Assembly (NCBI GenBank): GCA_947168515.1
Contig: CAMVMF010000012.1
Coordinates: 1-64,000 of the forward strand
Direction of reading: 5' to 3'
DNA length: 64,000 nucleotides
From: an uncultured Bacteroidales bacterium
GTDB lineage: Bacteria; Bacteroidota; Bacteroidia; Bacteroidales; P3
Part shown: in pieces, positions 1 through 10,658 of the stretch
How positions within the stretch are numbered: the first letter of the stretch is position 1
How the letters are laid out: the number at the start of each line of letters is the position of its first letter
The notes under the pieces: generated by a model
What the model was told of the DNA's origin: nothing
Seen by the model: the letters and a program-made list of their open reading frames with translations, nothing else
The model's database searches: none
Program-made: the position numbers and the translations under genes

Positions 1-1060
1 TGAAGCCACCGTTCTTCTTCATATCTTCGGCCATCTGATTGGGGTTGATGGCAATGGCGGTGTACAGATAGGTAAACAGCACCACGAGAATGAAGAAGAT
101 GAGGTTATACCAAAATCCGTTATAGTCGGCAAACGCCATCCAGAACTTGGAGTCAGAGTCACCTCTGAAACCCATGAACGTGATGGGGATGAACATGATG
201 GCCTGGGCAAAGATAATGGGCATGACACCAGCAGCATTCACCTTGATGGGAATGTACTGACGAACACCACCATACTGTCTGTTGCCAACAATGCGTTTGG
301 CATACTGCACGGGGATACGGCGCGTACCCTGCACCAGCAGAATGACCAGCAGGATGACCACCAAAAGGACAATGATCTCTACGAGGAACATCACCAAACC
401 GCCACCTGCGTCGGCCAGACGAGAGACAAACTCACCAAACAATGCAAAAGGTAAACGGGCAATAATACCAATCATAATCAGCAGTGAGATACCGTTGCCA
501 ACGCCCTTCTCGGTGATGCGCTCACCCAACCACATGACAAACAGGGTACCAGCAATCAAGATGACAATTGTGGAAGCCCAGAATGTCCATGGGGGAGTGG
601 TGCCGTCAAAAGGATAGAAGGCTGTGGAAGTAGCACCCAACTGATACTGCATGTTGGTGATGTAAGCGGGAGCCTGGAAACCAGTGATGATGACGGTAAG
701 AAGACGGGTAATCTGGTTCATCTTCCTACGCCCATTCTCACCATCTCGCTGCATCTTTTGGAAATAGGGAATCACCATAACAAACAACTGAATCACAATG
801 GATGCAGTGATGTAAGGCATGATACCCAAGGCAAAGATGGAGGCATTGGAGAATGCACCACCGGAGAACATGTTCAACAGACCCATCAGACCATTCGAAC
901 CCTGGGCCTGAAGATTCTGCAACTGCGAAGGATCAACACCAGGCAGAACCACGTAACAGCCAATACGATATACGAGGACCAAACCTAAGGTATAGAGGAT
1001 TCTCTTGCGCAGGTCTTCTATGGACCAGATGTTTTTGAGTGTCTGTATTAATCTCTTCAT
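1..1060 (-). CDS. secY: SecY, preprotein translocase channel subunit (3' end off the window)
   Basis: Central membrane channel of the Sec translocon. The minus-strand frame opens at an ATG at 1058-1060 (MKRLIQTLKNIWSIEDLRKR) and stays open to the window edge, giving about 353 residues; the family is usually around 440, so roughly the last fifth is missing. The visible part shows successive hydrophobic helices, a periplasmic plug-like stretch (MGLLNMFSGGAFSNASIFALG) and the conserved GERITEKGVGNGIS segment. It follows rplO, the usual spc-operon order. Identification is secure; only the C-terminus cannot be judged. Confidence 0.96.
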   Translation of the reverse strand, partial: MKRLIQTLKNIWSIEDLRKRILYTLGLVLVYRIGCYVVLPGVDPSQLQNLQAQGSNGLMGLLNMFSGGAFSNASIFALGIMPYITASIVIQLFVMVIPYFQKMQRDGENGRRKMNQITRLLTVIITGFQAPAYITNMQYQLGATSTAFYPFDGTTPPWTFWASTIVILIAGTLFVMWLGERITEKGVGNGISLLIMIGIIARLPFALFGEFVSRLADAGGGLVMFLVEIIVLLVVILLVILLVQGTRRIPVQYAKRIVGNRQYGGVRQYIPIKVNAAGVMPIIFAQAIMFIPITFMGFRGDSDSKFWMAFADYNGFWYNLIFFILVVLFTYLYTAIAINPNQMAEDMKKNGGF

Positions 1061-1159
1061 TATTGTTTAGTTTATTAGTTACTGAAGTTGATGGAGTAAA
1101 TGAAGTTTATGAAGCCACGAAGATTCCATTCCTCAATAACTTCATCAACTTCATTAACT

Positions 1160-1609
1160 TTATTCGATTACTGTGGCTACACCACCCTTGGCCTCAATGG
1201 CCTGCTTTGCAGTGGCACTGAAAGCATGAGCGGTAACGTTGATGGTCTTGTTCAGCTCGCCTCGACCCAGAATCTTGATGCGGTCTTTACCGGAGATCAA
1301 ACCATTCTGTTTGAACACCTCGACATTGAAGTCGGTGATGTTCTTAGCCTCAGCAAGTGAGTTGAGCATATCGATGTTGATACCAACGTACTCAACACGA
1401 TTGATGTTCTTGAAACCGAACTTAGGCAGGCGACGATAGATGGGCATCTGACCACCTTCGAAACCGACCTTCTGGTGATAACCAGAACGTGCCTTGGCAC
1501 CCTTGTTACCACGTGTGGAGGTACCGCCCTTACCGGAACCGGCACCGCGGCCGATACGTTTGGAATGCTTGATGGAACCTTCTGCGGGTTTGAGATTATT
1601 CAAATTCAT
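1160..1609 (-). CDS. rplO: 50S ribosomal protein L15
   Basis: Large-subunit protein that binds 23S rRNA late in assembly. 149 residues, normal length. The N-terminus has the basic glycine-rich stretch typical of L15 (KRIGRGAGSGKGGTSTRGNKG) followed by GFEGGQMPIYRRLPKFGF. It sits between rpmD and secY in the spc order. The 99-nt gap to secY holds short GAAGTT/AACTTC inverted repeats and no gene. Confidence 0.98.
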   Translation of the reverse strand: MNLNNLKPAEGSIKHSKRIGRGAGSGKGGTSTRGNKGAKARSGYHQKVGFEGGQMPIYRRLPKFGFKNINRVEYVGINIDMLNSLAEAKNITDFNVEVFKQNGLISGKDRIKILGRGELNKTINVTAHAFSATAKQAIEAKGGVATVIE

Positions 1610-1661
1610 AGTTTCTTCTCTTTTTAGTCCTCAGGAACTGTTCCCAAGGAGTGTCTAACAA

Positions 1662-1847
1662 TTAGTTTTCCTCAACAGTGATTAAATGTTTCACCTTCTC
1701 AATCATACCGAGAACCTGAGGCGTGGCAACGACAACACGCTCGTGATTGATTCTTTTAAGACCCAGGGCGGCCATCGTACGCTTCTGACGTGCAGGACGA
1801 CCAATGATACTTCTAACCTGCTTGATTTTCAAAGTCTTTTCTGCCAT
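1662..1847 (-). CDS. rpmD: 50S ribosomal protein L30
   Basis: Small large-subunit protein of 61 residues, as usual for bacterial L30. The core KIKQVRSIIGRPARQKRTMAAL and the following GLKRINHERVV are family hallmarks. It lies between rpsE (18 nt upstream) and rplO (52 nt downstream), so it is translated from the shared spc transcript. Confidence 0.97.
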   Translation of the reverse strand: MAEKTLKIKQVRSIIGRPARQKRTMAALGLKRINHERVVVATPQVLGMIEKVKHLITVEEN

Positions 1848-1865
1848 GATTCTTGCCTCCTATGA

Positions 1866-2384
1866 TTAACCATTAAACACTTTGTCGAGGGTGATACCGC
1901 GAAGCTCGGCTACCATGCAAGGATCCTTCATCTGCAGAAGGGCATTGATAGTGGCCTTAACCACACTGTGGGGATTGGAAGAGCCCTTGCTCTTAGCAAG
2001 CACATCCTTAACGCCAACACTCTCCAAAACAGCACGCATAGCACCGCCGGCGATAACACCGGTACCAGGGGCTGCGGGTTTCAGGAAGACCTGGGCACCG
2101 CTGTACTTACCACTCTGCTCGTGGGGAATGGTACCTTTAAGGACGGGGACTTTGATGAGGTTTTTCTTGGCATCGTCGACACCCTTCTGGATGGCGGCCT
2201 GCACCTCCTTGGCTTTGCCAAGACCATATCCTACAACACCATTCTCATTTCCAATAACTACAATGGCAGCAAAGGTGAATGTTCTACCACCCTTGGTAAC
2301 CTTAGTTACGCGATTAATCGCAACGAGACGATCTTTGAATTCAATTTCGCTAGATTTTACTCTTTTAACGTTTACTTCTGCCAT
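1866..2384 (-). CDS. rpsE: 30S ribosomal protein S5
   Basis: Small-subunit protein involved in decoding accuracy and mRNA entry. 172 residues. The N-terminal half carries the double-stranded RNA-binding-like S5 domain ([20 protein letters not shown], then [18 protein letters not shown]) and the C-terminal half the [15 protein letters not shown] segment. The gene follows rplR with a 6-nt gap, so translational coupling is likely. Confidence 0.98.
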   Translation of the reverse strand: MAEVNVKRVKSSEIEFKDRLVAINRVTKVTKGGRTFTFAAIVVIGNENGVVGYGLGKAKEVQAAIQKGVDDAKKNLIKVPVLKGTIPHEQSGKYSGAQVFLKPAAPGTGVIAGGAMRAVLESVGVKDVLAKSKGSSNPHSVVKATINALLQMKDPCMVAELRGITLDKVFNG

Positions 2385-2390
2385 GACTTA

Positions 2391-2744
2391 TTAGAATTTT
2401 AAACCACCTTCTCTGGCACCATCGGCCAACGATTTAACACGACCATGATAGAGATAACCATTACGGTCGAATACCACGGTATTGATACCAGCAGCGAGGG
2501 CACGCTCAGCCAGCATTTTGCCAACCTTAGCAGCCACTTCGCTCTTCGTGCCACTCTTTTCAACACCTTTCTCCAATGAGGAAGCTGCGGTCAGTGTCAC
2601 ACCTTTTACATCGTCAATCACCTGTGCATATATTTCCTTATTGCTTCTGAACACAGAGAGACGCGGCATTTCTGCGGTACCGCTGATCTTATGACGAATG
2701 CGGAATTTAATCTTTGTTCTTCTTATATCTTTCTTTGTAGCCAT
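2391..2744 (-). CDS. rplR: 50S ribosomal protein L18
   Basis: 5S rRNA-binding large-subunit protein. 117 residues with [20 protein letters not shown] near the N-terminus and the C-terminal [20 protein letters not shown] typical of L18. Located between rplF and rpsE as in other spc operons. Confidence 0.98.
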   Translation of the reverse strand: MATKKDIRRTKIKFRIRHKISGTAEMPRLSVFRSNKEIYAQVIDDVKGVTLTAASSLEKGVEKSGTKSEVAAKVGKMLAERALAAGINTVVFDRNGYLYHGRVKSLADGAREGGLKF

Positions 2745-2775
2745 AATTGCTTATTCTTTGGCGTTCTAACTATTA

Positions 2776-3330
2776 TTATTTAGCAGCAGCCTTACCAGCT
2801 TTCTTACGAACCTCTTCGCCCTGGAAGCGAATGCCCTTGCCCTTGTAGGGCTCAGGTTTGCGCAGGGAACGAATCTTAGCTGCAGCCTGTCCCAGGATCT
2901 GCTTGTCGCAGCAGGTCATGGTGATAATGGGGTTCTTACCTTTTTCGGTCACAGTCTCAACGTGGATTTCGGGAGCAAGCTCGAAGAAAATCTTGTGGCT
3001 GTATCCGAGATCCATCTCCATAACGTTACCATTGGCCTGAACTTTGTAACCCACGCCGATAACTTCCTGGACGGTCTTGAACTGCTCTGTAACACCCTTT
3101 ACCATATTGGCAACCAGTGCGCGGTAGAGGCCGTGCATGGCTTTGTGTTCCTTGCTGTCGGAGGGACGCTCGAAATGGAGCTGGCCGTCCTCAATCTTGA
3201 CAGTGATGGCGGGGTTTACCTGCTGGCTCAGTTCGCCTTTGGGTCCCTTAACGGTAATAACATTCTCAGGAGATACCTTCACTTCCACACCTTGAGGAAT
3301 GTGGATGGGCATTTTACCAATTCTTGACAT
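2776..3330 (-). CDS. rplF: 50S ribosomal protein L6
   Basis: Large-subunit protein near the GTPase-associated centre. 184 residues, two tandem L6 folds. The N-terminus is MSRIGKMPIHIPQGVEV and the C-terminal signature PEPYKGKGIRFQGE is intact. It ends in a short Lys/Ala-rich tail. Gap to rpsH is 23 nt. Confidence 0.98.
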   Translation of the reverse strand: MSRIGKMPIHIPQGVEVKVSPENVITVKGPKGELSQQVNPAITVKIEDGQLHFERPSDSKEHKAMHGLYRALVANMVKGVTEQFKTVQEVIGVGYKVQANGNVMEMDLGYSHKIFFELAPEIHVETVTEKGKNPIITMTCCDKQILGQAAAKIRSLRKPEPYKGKGIRFQGEEVRKKAGKAAAK

Positions 3331-3353
3331 TTCTTATAATCTCCTTTCTTAGA

Positions 3354-3755
3354 TTAGCTGATGTAACAAATAACTTCGCCACCCACATTCAAAGTGCGGG
3401 CCTCTTTGTCGGTCATCAGACCTTTAGAGGTAGAAATGATGGCGATGCCAAGACCATTCAGTACGCGGGGCATCTGGTCGACGCTCACATAGCGGCGCAG
3501 ACCGGGGGTGCTGACACGTTTCAGTTCGGAGATAGCGGAAATCTTAGTCACAGGGTGGTATTTCAACGCAATCTTGATGCTCTGGTTGTGAGAGCCTTCG
3601 TTCTCGAACTTATAGTTAAGGATATAACCTTTCTCGAAGAGGATCTTGGTGATCTCTTTCTTCATGTTGGATGCAGGAATTTCAACGACTCTGTGCTTAG
3701 CAGCAATAGCGTTGCGCATACGAGTCAAATAATCTGCAATAGGATCTGTTACCAT
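3354..3755 (-). CDS. rpsH: 30S ribosomal protein S8
   Basis: Binds the central domain of 16S rRNA and, in enterobacteria, represses the spc operon. 133 residues: N-terminal [14 protein letters not shown] and C-terminal [18 protein letters not shown] are clear S8 signatures. The 80-nt gap to rpsN upstream is longer than most in this cluster; I could not recognise an S8 target hairpin in it. Confidence 0.98.
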   Translation of the reverse strand: MVTDPIADYLTRMRNAIAAKHRVVEIPASNMKKEITKILFEKGYILNYKFENEGSHNQSIKIALKYHPVTKISAISELKRVSTPGLRRYVSVDQMPRVLNGLGIAIISTSKGLMTDKEARTLNVGGEVICYIS

Positions 3756-3835
3756 TATTTATTCTTGATTTAAAGTTTTGTAGTATTGGGCTTGCCAACT
3801 TGCAAAGCTACCAATGTGAATTTTTAAATTATCTA

Positions 3836-4135
3836 TTACCAGCTGGACTTCTTAACACCGGGGATGAGACCATTGACGGCCATCTCACGGAAGTTGATAC
3901 GGGAAATGCCGAACTGACGCATATAACCCTTGGGACGGCCAGTGAGCTGGCAGCGGTTATGCATGCGGATGGGGTTGGAGTTCTTGGGGAGTTTCTGAAG
4001 GGCGATGACAGCCTTCTCTACTTCCTCGGGCTCTCCCGTGCGGACGATTTCCTTTAAAGCAGCGCGCTTGGCAGCGTAACGAGCCACCATTTTAGCTCTT
4101 TTGCGCTCTCTTGCCTTGATTGATTCTTTTGCCAT
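3836..4135 (-). CDS. rpsN: 30S ribosomal protein S14, zinc-free type
   Basis: Small-subunit head protein. 99 residues, the longer form. It has the C-terminal [20 protein letters not shown] but no paired CxxC motifs, so this is the zinc-independent form of S14. It lies 6 nt after rplE, a spacing that suggests coupled translation. Confidence 0.98.
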   Translation of the reverse strand: MAKESIKARERKRAKMVARYAAKRAALKEIVRTGEPEEVEKAVIALQKLPKNSNPIRMHNRCQLTGRPKGYMRQFGISRINFREMAVNGLIPGVKKSSW

Positions 4136-4141
4136 TATCTC

Positions 4142-4702
4142 TTATTTTTGTTGATTCTTAAAAGGAATGCCAAACAGTTTAAGCAGCGACATGGCCTCCT
4201 TGTCGGTATTGGCCGAGGTCACGAAGGTGATGTCCATACCCTGGATGCGGTCGATTTTGTCGATGTCGATCTCAGGGAAGATAATCTGCTCAGAGATACC
4301 GAAAGTGTAGTTGCCTTTGCCATCGAAACCCTTGTCGTTGATGCCGCGGAAGTCACGGATACGCGGGATAGAGGCAGTAATGAGACGCTCCAAAAATTCG
4401 TACATGCGCTCACCTCTGAGGGTCACTCTGACACCGATGGGCATGCCGCGACGCAACTTGAAGTTAGAAATATCCTTGCGGGATTTGGTTGCTACAGCTT
4501 TCTGGCCGGCAATCAAGGTCATCTCCTCGATACCCTTGTCGATGACCTTCTTATCGGCGATAGCAGCCTTACCAAGACCCTGATTCAAGGTGATTTTCTT
4601 CAGACGAGGAGCCTGCATGACAGTCTTATAGCCATACTCTTTCATCAGAGCGGGCAGAATTTCCTCGTTATATTTGGTCTTTAAAGTGGGAATATATGCC
4701 AT
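4142..4702 (-). CDS. rplE: 50S ribosomal protein L5
   Basis: 5S rRNA-binding protein of the central protuberance. 186 residues; [19 protein letters not shown] core (seen as [15 protein letters not shown]), [15 protein letters not shown] and the C-terminal [16 protein letters not shown] are conserved. Its ATG shares one base with the rplX stop codon (TAATG), so L5 translation is very probably coupled to L24. Confidence 0.98.
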   Translation of the reverse strand: MAYIPTLKTKYNEEILPALMKEYGYKTVMQAPRLKKITLNQGLGKAAIADKKVIDKGIEEMTLIAGQKAVATKSRKDISNFKLRRGMPIGVRVTLRGERMYEFLERLITASIPRIRDFRGINDKGFDGKGNYTFGISEQIIFPEIDIDKIDRIQGMDITFVTSANTDKEAMSLLKLFGIPFKNQQK

Positions 4703-5016
4703 TATTTAATCTCCTCCCCTGATTTTTTAGAATAACGTACGAGTTTACCAGTCTTCTCACTCACTCTGCGACCGATTCTCGTGGGAGTCTTGCCGTCCAT
4801 GACCATGAGGTTCGACAGATGGATGGGGGCTTCCTGCTCAACGATACCTCCCTGAGTGTTCTTTGCATTGGGCTTGGTATGCTTCTTGACCAGGTTACGG
4901 CCTTCCACGATGGCGCGATTCTTTTCGGGATAAACTGCCAGGACTTTGCCGGTCTTGCCTTTGTCTTCTCCGGCAATCACCATGACGGTATCCCCTTTCT
5001 TAACGTGCAATTTCAT
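4702..5016 (-). CDS. rplX: 50S ribosomal protein L24
   Basis: Assembly-initiating large-subunit protein. 104 residues. The KOW motif is at the N-terminus ([21 protein letters not shown]), followed by [13 protein letters not shown]. It overlaps rplE by one base and follows rplN after a short gap. Confidence 0.98.
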   Translation of the reverse strand: MKLHVKKGDTVMVIAGEDKGKTGKVLAVYPEKNRAIVEGRNLVKKHTKPNAKNTQGGIVEQEAPIHLSNLMVMDGKTPTRIGRRVSEKTGKLVRYSKKSGEEIK

Positions 5017-5039
5017 TTCTTTTTCTTCTTTTTGAGATT

Positions 5040-5408
5040 TTACAATACTTCAGGGGCCAACGAAACGATCTTCATGAACTGCTTGTCACGGAGCTCGCGT
5101 GCGACGGGTCCAAAAATACGGGTGCCACGCAACTCATCTGCGGGAGTGAGCAAAACGCATGCATTGTCGTCGAAGCGGATGTAACTACCATCATTGCGGC
5201 GAATTTCTTTCTTGGTGCGGACCACAACTGCTTTAGAAACAGCTCCCTTTTTAATGTTGCCAGAAGGAATGGCATCTTTGACAGCCACCACGATAGTGTC
5301 GCCAATGCTGGCATAACGCTTCTTGGTGCCGCCGAGGACGCGGATACACAGGGCACTCTTAGCGCCACTGTTGTCGGCAACGGTCATTCTGGTTTCTTGT
5401 TGTATCAT
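5040..5408 (-). CDS. rplN: 50S ribosomal protein L14
   Basis: Large-subunit protein at the subunit interface. 122 residues, the standard length. N-terminus [17 protein letters not shown] and the [18 protein letters not shown] and [13 protein letters not shown] segments are diagnostic. Lies between rpsQ and rplX. Confidence 0.98.
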   Translation of the reverse strand: MIQQETRMTVADNSGAKSALCIRVLGGTKKRYASIGDTIVVAVKDAIPSGNIKKGAVSKAVVVRTKKEIRRNDGSYIRFDDNACVLLTPADELRGTRIFGPVARELRDKQFMKIVSLAPEVL

Positions 5409-5446
5409 TTCTTTTTGATCTTTTTGTCTTGGTGGTTGTGACTATA

Positions 5447-5701
5447 TTACTTGGCTCTCTCGACGATTTCAACGAGACGCCAGCATTTGTTCTTGCTCAA
5501 AGGACGAGTTTCCATGATGCGGACAGTGTCGCCGATATTGGCCTCGTTCTTCTCATCGTGAGCCATGAATTTGGTGGACTTCTTCACGAACTTGCCATAC
5601 AGGGGGTGCTTGACCTTGCGCTCGACCATGATGACGATCGACTTGTCCATCTTGTTGCTCACCACAACACCGACTCTTTCTTTTCTTAAATTTCTTTCCA
5701 T
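5447..5701 (-). CDS. rpsQ: 30S ribosomal protein S17
   Basis: Primary 16S rRNA-binding protein. The start is set at the ATG at 5699-5701 ([20 protein letters not shown]), giving 84 residues, the usual length; a frame extension of 14 residues upstream would overlap rpmC and has no homology to S17. [22 protein letters not shown] is the conserved C-terminal half. Spacing from the rpmC stop is 7 nt. Confidence 0.97.
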   Translation of the reverse strand: MERNLRKERVGVVVSNKMDKSIVIMVERKVKHPLYGKFVKKSTKFMAHDEKNEANIGDTVRIMETRPLSKNKCWRLVEIVERAK

Positions 5702-5708
5702 ATCTATT

Positions 5709-5918
5709 TTAGTTCTGCTTCTGCTCGGCAATCTCACGGGCACGGAGCTCGGTGAGAAAACGGGCTATTTTTTTTCTACTTTCTTTGATAGTATTGGGGT
5801 TCTCGAGCGGGGAGACAGCATGAGTCATAAGCATCTTCTGATACATGTTGCGCTCAACATCCAACTTCTCCTTGATTTCAGCAGTCGTAAGCTCTTTTAT
5901 GTTTAATTCGTTCTTCAT
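5709..5918 (-). CDS. rpmC: 50S ribosomal protein L29
   Basis: Small helical protein next to the polypeptide exit tunnel. 69 residues with the [18 protein letters not shown] start and the [21 protein letters not shown] helix typical of L29. Between rplP and rpsQ. Confidence 0.97.
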   Translation of the reverse strand: MKNELNIKELTTAEIKEKLDVERNMYQKMLMTHAVSPLENPNTIKESRKKIARFLTELRAREIAEQKQN

Positions 5919-5932
5919 GACTGTATCTTCTT

Positions 5933-6355
<423 letters not shown>

Positions 6356-6423
6356 TTTACTTCTTGTTTAGCGGTTACTGTCTGCGGTTGTCTTTAACCT
6401 TAACCTATAACCTATAACCTTTA

Positions 6424-7179
6424 TTACTTACTGTTGTTATTTCTATTGTTGGAGCGACGACGGCCACCATTGCCACCACGACGCTCGCCACCGTTCATAG
6501 CAGGACGATGGTCGTTCTTCTGACCTCCGACGGTAGAAGCCACCAGTTCGCGCTTGCCATAAATGGTACCACGGCAGATGTAAACCTTCACACCAATACG
6601 ACCGTAAGTGGTATGAGCCTCGGCATTGGCGTAGTCGATATCGGCACGCAGGGTGTGCAGAGGAGTACGGCCTTCTTTGTAATGCTCGCTACGGGCAATC
6701 TCAGCACCACCGATACGGCCACTGATGGAAACCTTGATTCCCTCAGCACCAGAACGCATCGTGCTCACGATAGCATTCTTGATGGCCCTGCGATACTGCA
6801 CACGGCCTTCAATCTGCTTGGCAATATTCTGGGCAACCAGAACAGCATCCAGCTCGGGGCGTTTCACCTCAGAAATGTTAATCTGAACGTCCTTGCCAGT
6901 AAGTTTCTTCAATTCTTCCTTCAACTTGTCGACCTCAGAACCAGCCTTGCCAATAATCAAACCCGGACGAGCGGTATTGATGGTGACGGTGAGGAGCTTA
7001 AGGGTTCTCTCGATGTAGATCTTCGAGATGCTGGCCTTTGCGAGACGGACATTGAGGTACTTGCGGATCTTGTCGTCTTCGACGAGTTTCTGCTCGAATC
7101 TGCGACCACCGTACCAGTTAGAATCCCATCCGCGAATGATGCCTAAACGATTTCCAATTGGGTTAGTTTTTTGTCCCAT
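6424..7179 (-). CDS. rpsC: 30S ribosomal protein S3
   Basis: mRNA-entry protein of the 30S head. 251 residues. N-terminal [20 protein letters not shown], then a KH domain around residues 60-110 ([20 protein letters not shown]) and the C-terminal S3 domain ([18 protein letters not shown]). The tail is an Arg/Asn/Gly-rich low-complexity extension (about residues 228-251). Confidence 0.98.
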   Translation of the reverse strand: MGQKTNPIGNRLGIIRGWDSNWYGGRRFEQKLVEDDKIRKYLNVRLAKASISKIYIERTLKLLTVTINTARPGLIIGKAGSEVDKLKEELKKLTGKDVQINISEVKRPELDAVLVAQNIAKQIEGRVQYRRAIKNAIVSTMRSGAEGIKVSISGRIGGAEIARSEHYKEGRTPLHTLRADIDYANAEAHTTYGRIGVKVYICRGTIYGKRELVASTVGGQKNDHRPAMNGGERRGGNGGRRRSNNRNNNSK

Positions 7180-7204
7180 TGTTTCTTTCTTCTTATTTGA
7201 TTAA

Positions 7205-7642
7205 CTATTTAGTTTCTTCAACTTTGGCTTCTGCCTGGGGAGCGTCTTCGACACGGCTTCCCAGAATGACAGTGATATGGTTGCTGCGCTTGCGGATTCT
7301 ATAGCCACGACCCTGGGGGGCGGTGCGCATACGTTTCATAGTGCGACCTTCGTCAACCATAATTTGTTTCACATACAGCTGGCTATCCTCGAGACGTGCA
7401 CCCTCGTTCTTGGCCTGCCAGTTGGCAACGGCACTCAGAATGAGCTTGTACATCTTAGGAGCAGACTCTCTGGGGCAATATTTCAGGATACCCAGAGCCT
7501 TATCTACGTCTACGCCACGGACCATGTCAGCAACGAGACGGGTCTTACGGGGCGAAGTGGGATTGTTCATCAACTTGGCCACGTAGAGGGTCTTTCTTGC
7601 TTCTTTCTGTGCTTCTGCACTAATTCTTTTTCTCTGTCCCAT
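7205..7642 (-). CDS. rplV: 50S ribosomal protein L22
   Basis: Lines the exit tunnel; the beta-hairpin loop is the macrolide-resistance site. 145 residues. [14 protein letters not shown] near the N-terminus and [20 protein letters not shown] in the tunnel loop are canonical. It ends in an acidic Ala/Glu tail ([12 protein letters not shown]). Confidence 0.98.
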   Translation of the reverse strand: MGQRKRISAEAQKEARKTLYVAKLMNNPTSPRKTRLVADMVRGVDVDKALGILKYCPRESAPKMYKLILSAVANWQAKNEGARLEDSQLYVKQIMVDEGRTMKRMRTAPQGRGYRIRKRSNHITVILGSRVEDAPQAEAKVEETK

Positions 7643-7675
7643 TTCTTATTATTTGCAATTTATGGACTTTAACTT

Positions 7676-7954
7676 TTATTTCTTTGCTTTATCTTTCGAT
7701 CCTGCGTGGCCGCGGAAGATACGGGTGGGGGCGAACTCGCCTAATTTATGACCCACCATATTCTCGGTTACATACACGGGGATGAACTTGTTGCCGTTGT
7801 GCACTGCGATGGTCTGACCCACAAAGTCAGGGCTGATCATAGAAGCACGGCTCCAGGTCTTGATAGTAACCTTCTTGTTGTTCTGCTGAGCCTCGATAAC
7901 TCTCTTCTCGAGTTTATGGAAGATGTACGGACCTTTCTTTAATGAACGACTCAT
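7676..7954 (-). CDS. rpsS: 30S ribosomal protein S19
   Basis: 30S head protein that contacts the A site. 92 residues starting [18 protein letters not shown], with [20 protein letters not shown] and [18 protein letters not shown]. Between rplB and rplV, the standard S10-operon position. Confidence 0.98.
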   Translation of the reverse strand: MSRSLKKGPYIFHKLEKRVIEAQQNNKKVTIKTWSRASMISPDFVGQTIAVHNGNKFIPVYVTENMVGHKLGEFAPTRIFRGHAGSKDKAKK

Positions 7955-7976
7955 TTTTTCTTTCTTTTAAAATGAA

Positions 7977-8801
7977 TTACTTCTTTCTTCTTTCGACAAT
8001 GTACTTACTCGACTGCTTCTTGGGAGCGCGTGTCTTGTAACCCTTAGCAGGAATGCCCTTACGGCTACGGGGGTGACCGCCAGTCTGACGACCTTCACCA
8101 CCGCCCATGGGGTGGTCAACAGGGTTCATGACAACACCGCGGTTGCGGGGACGACGACCCAGCCAACGGCTACGGCCAGCCTTACCACCAACCTCAAGGT
8201 TGTGCTCTGCATTGGAAACAATACCCACGGTGGCACGGCAAGCCTGAAGGATCATGCGCATCTCGCCACTGGGCATCTTGATGATTGCATACTTGTCGTC
8301 ACGGGACATCAGCTGTGCATAGGCACCGGCGCTGCGCACCAACTTGGCACCCTGGCCAGGACGAAGCTCGATGTTGTGAATCAGTGTACCGAAAGGAATC
8401 TCGGCGAGGGTCAGCGTGTTGCCGACTTCGGGAGCAACACCTTTACCAGACATAATAGTCTGACCGACTTTCAAACCCTGGGGGCAGAGGATATAACGCT
8501 TCTCACCGTCCTTGTAGAACACCAAGGCGATACGGGACGTACGGTTGGGGTCATACTCAATAGTCTTCACGACTGCGGGGATGCCATCCTTGTCTCTTTT
8601 GAAATCGATGAAGCGATACAACTGTTTATGACCACCGCCAATGTAGCGCATGGTCATCTTACCCTGGTTGTTGCGGCCGCCGCTCTTGCCGTAGCCACAC
8701 ACCAAACTCTTTTCCGGCTTGCTGGTCGTGATATCGTCATTGGTGACAATGATTTTGTGACGCTGGCCGGGGGTTGTCGGTTTAATTTTCTTTAAAGCCA
8801 T
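7977..8801 (-). CDS. rplB: 50S ribosomal protein L2
   Basis: Essential for peptidyl transfer and subunit joining. 274 residues. The C-terminal half carries [27 protein letters not shown] and the conserved [15 protein letters not shown] histidine loop. The gap to rplW upstream (117 nt) holds a strong hairpin described separately. Confidence 0.98.
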   Translation of the reverse strand: MALKKIKPTTPGQRHKIIVTNDDITTSKPEKSLVCGYGKSGGRNNQGKMTMRYIGGGHKQLYRFIDFKRDKDGIPAVVKTIEYDPNRTSRIALVFYKDGEKRYILCPQGLKVGQTIMSGKGVAPEVGNTLTLAEIPFGTLIHNIELRPGQGAKLVRSAGAYAQLMSRDDKYAIIKMPSGEMRMILQACRATVGIVSNAEHNLEVGGKAGRSRWLGRRPRNRGVVMNPVDHPMGGGEGRQTGGHPRSRKGIPAKGYKTRAPKKQSSKYIVERRKK

Positions 8802-8877
8802 TTTCTGTTTCTTTTTAGTCTCTTATCAGTGGACTATTACTATTAATACGTTATTATTTTTGTTCTATTAGTATAGG

Positions 8878-8911
8878 TCGAAGACATGAGGCTCTCACCC
8901 CATGTCTTCGA
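8878..8911 (-). other. Perfect 11-bp inverted repeat between rplW and rplB
   Basis: TCGAAGACATG at 8878-8888 pairs exactly with CATGTCTTCGA at 8901-8911 around a 12-nt loop. It is inside the ribosomal transcript, between the L23 and L2 genes. No U-run follows on the minus strand, so a simple intrinsic terminator is unlikely. It could be a processing site or transcript-stability element. Confidence 0.6.
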
Positions 8912-8918
8912 TCATATA

Positions 8919-9269
8919 TTATAAGCTTGCATAGAAGTCGATAGCATCGCCTTCGGCCAAAGTCACAATGGCCTTTTTGAAAGCATTGGTGCGACCAACC
9001 AGATAACCAGCCTTGGTGTAGCGGGCCTTTACCTTACCGCTATAGTTCATCGTGTTCACGTCCAAAACTTTCACATTATAGAAGCTCTCAACAGCCTTCT
9101 TAATCTCAATCTTATTGGCGCGTTTGTCAACAATGAAACCGTAACGATTCAGAATCTTGGGCTCGGTGACGCCTTTGCGACGCTGCATGCGGGTGAGCTG
9201 CGGGGCGGCGGCGGCCTCAGTAATTCTGGTCATCTTCTCGCTAATCAGAGGTTTTACTATGATATTCAT
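8919..9269 (-). CDS. rplW: 50S ribosomal protein L23 with an N-terminal-loop insertion
   Basis: Exit-tunnel protein that docks trigger factor and SRP. 116 residues, about 20 longer than usual bacterial L23. The start (MNIIVKPLISEKMTRITE) and the body (NRYGFIVDKRANKIEIKKAVE, then YTKAGYLVGRTNAFKKAIVTL) are standard, but about residues 19-40 form an inserted basic stretch (AAAAPQLTRMQRRKGVTEPK) where most homologues pass directly into the NRFGF-like strand. Confidence 0.96.
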   Translation of the reverse strand: MNIIVKPLISEKMTRITEAAAAPQLTRMQRRKGVTEPKILNRYGFIVDKRANKIEIKKAVESFYNVKVLDVNTMNYSGKVKARYTKAGYLVGRTNAFKKAIVTLAEGDAIDFYASL

Positions 9270-9302
9270 GTTAAACTTTCTTAAATCTATTTACTAACTT
9301 CT

Positions 9303-9935
9303 TTATTTCGTTGCCAAAACGCGGTTGATTTCGTCAATCGAACCCTCACTGAGGATGATATTTTTGCAGTTCATAATGTCATAAGTATTTAACCCAGACA
9401 CATTTACCACTTTTACACCCTGGATGTTTCGGGCAGACAAAGATACGAAATTATTTTGATTCTCAATAACTATGAGCGATTTTTTATCGGCAACGTTCAA
9501 GTTGTTGAGGATTTTAACCATGTCCTTGGTCTTGGGAGCACTCAGCGAGAAATTCTCAACCACGGTCAAGCAATTCTCAGCAACCTTGGCACTGAGAGCC
9601 GAACGACGGGCAAGACGTTTCACTTTGATGTTCAGTTTGAAGCGATAGTCGCGGGGTTTGGGTCCAAAAATAGTACCGCCACCGACGAATACGGGGCTCT
9701 TCAAATCACCAGAACGTGCACCGCCGGTGCCTTTCTGACGTTTCAGTTTGCGGGTGCTGTGAGCATTCTCACTGCGCTCCTTGGCTTTAGCTGTGCCCTG
9801 ACGATTGTCAGCCAAATACTGTTTGCAATCCAAGTAAATAGCGTGCTCATTGGGCTCGATGGCGAAGATAGAATCGTCCAAATTGATGGTTCTACCGGTT
9901 TCGCTTCCGTTGACATTATAGATTTTTAGCTCCAT
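9303..9935 (-). CDS. rplD: 50S ribosomal protein L4
   Basis: Exit-tunnel protein; in enterobacteria it also represses the S10 operon. 210 residues with the [16 protein letters not shown] loop and the [20 protein letters not shown] segment. Its ATG lies inside the end of rplC, overlapping by 10 nt (9926-9935), so L4 is translationally coupled to L3. Confidence 0.98.
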   Translation of the reverse strand: MELKIYNVNGSETGRTINLDDSIFAIEPNEHAIYLDCKQYLADNRQGTAKAKERSENAHSTRKLKRQKGTGGARSGDLKSPVFVGGGTIFGPKPRDYRFKLNIKVKRLARRSALSAKVAENCLTVVENFSLSAPKTKDMVKILNNLNVADKKSLIVIENQNNFVSLSARNIQGVKVVNVSGLNTYDIMNCKNIILSEGSIDEINRVLATK

Positions 9936-10555
9936 CTCTCAAGTTTTAAAATTGAACCTTTGGGTCCCGGTACAGAACCTTTAACAATAATCAAATTCTT
10001 TTCAGGGATAATCTTGACAACCTGAAGGTTCTGGACCTTCACACGGTGGTTGCCAGTCTGGCCGGCCATACGCATGCCCTTGAATACGCGCGAAGGATAG
10101 GAACTAGCACCTACCGAACCGGGGGCACGCAGACGGTCGTGCTGACCGTGAGTCACATCACCGACACCACCAAAACCATGACGGGTGACGACACCCTGGA
10201 AACCGTGACCTTTGGAGGTTCCCACAGCATCGACAAATTCGCCTTCCTGGAAGACTTCAACTGTCAAAATTTCACCATGTTTCTTTTTATGACCCTCCTC
10301 GAAACGGCTGAACTCAGCAACGTAACGCTTGGGGGTAGTGTTGGCCTTGGCAAAATGGCCACGCATAGCCTTGGTGGTGCGGCTTTCTTTCTGCTCACCG
10401 AAGGCCAGCTGAATTGCAGAATAACCATCCTTCTCGATGGTTTTTACTTGTGTGACAACACAAGGACCAGCTTCAATAACAGTGCACGGAATCTGCTTTC
10501 CGTCGGCATCAAAAAGACTGGTCATTCCAATTTTTTTACCTAATAATCCTGACAT
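9926..10555 (-). CDS. rplC: 50S ribosomal protein L3
   Basis: Early-assembly large-subunit protein near the peptidyl-transferase centre. 209 residues: [20 protein letters not shown] start and the [20 protein letters not shown] loop, with [17 protein letters not shown] downstream sequence. 10-nt overlap with rplD. The 103-nt upstream gap has a small hairpin (CCTCCG/CGGAGG, about 10609-10628). Confidence 0.98.
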   Translation of the reverse strand: MSGLLGKKIGMTSLFDADGKQIPCTVIEAGPCVVTQVKTIEKDGYSAIQLAFGEQKESRTTKAMRGHFAKANTTPKRYVAEFSRFEEGHKKKHGEILTVEVFQEGEFVDAVGTSKGHGFQGVVTRHGFGGVGDVTHGQHDRLRAPGSVGASSYPSRVFKGMRMAGQTGNHRVKVQNLQVVKIIPEKNLIIVKGSVPGPKGSILKLERWS

Positions 10556-10658
10556 TTCTTTTTAGGGATTGTTGTTTGTTTTGTTTGTTAGTACTCAGCT
10601 TATTTTCACCTCCGTAACCATCCGGAGGCTACTCACATTGGCTGACAGTCTTTAATTA

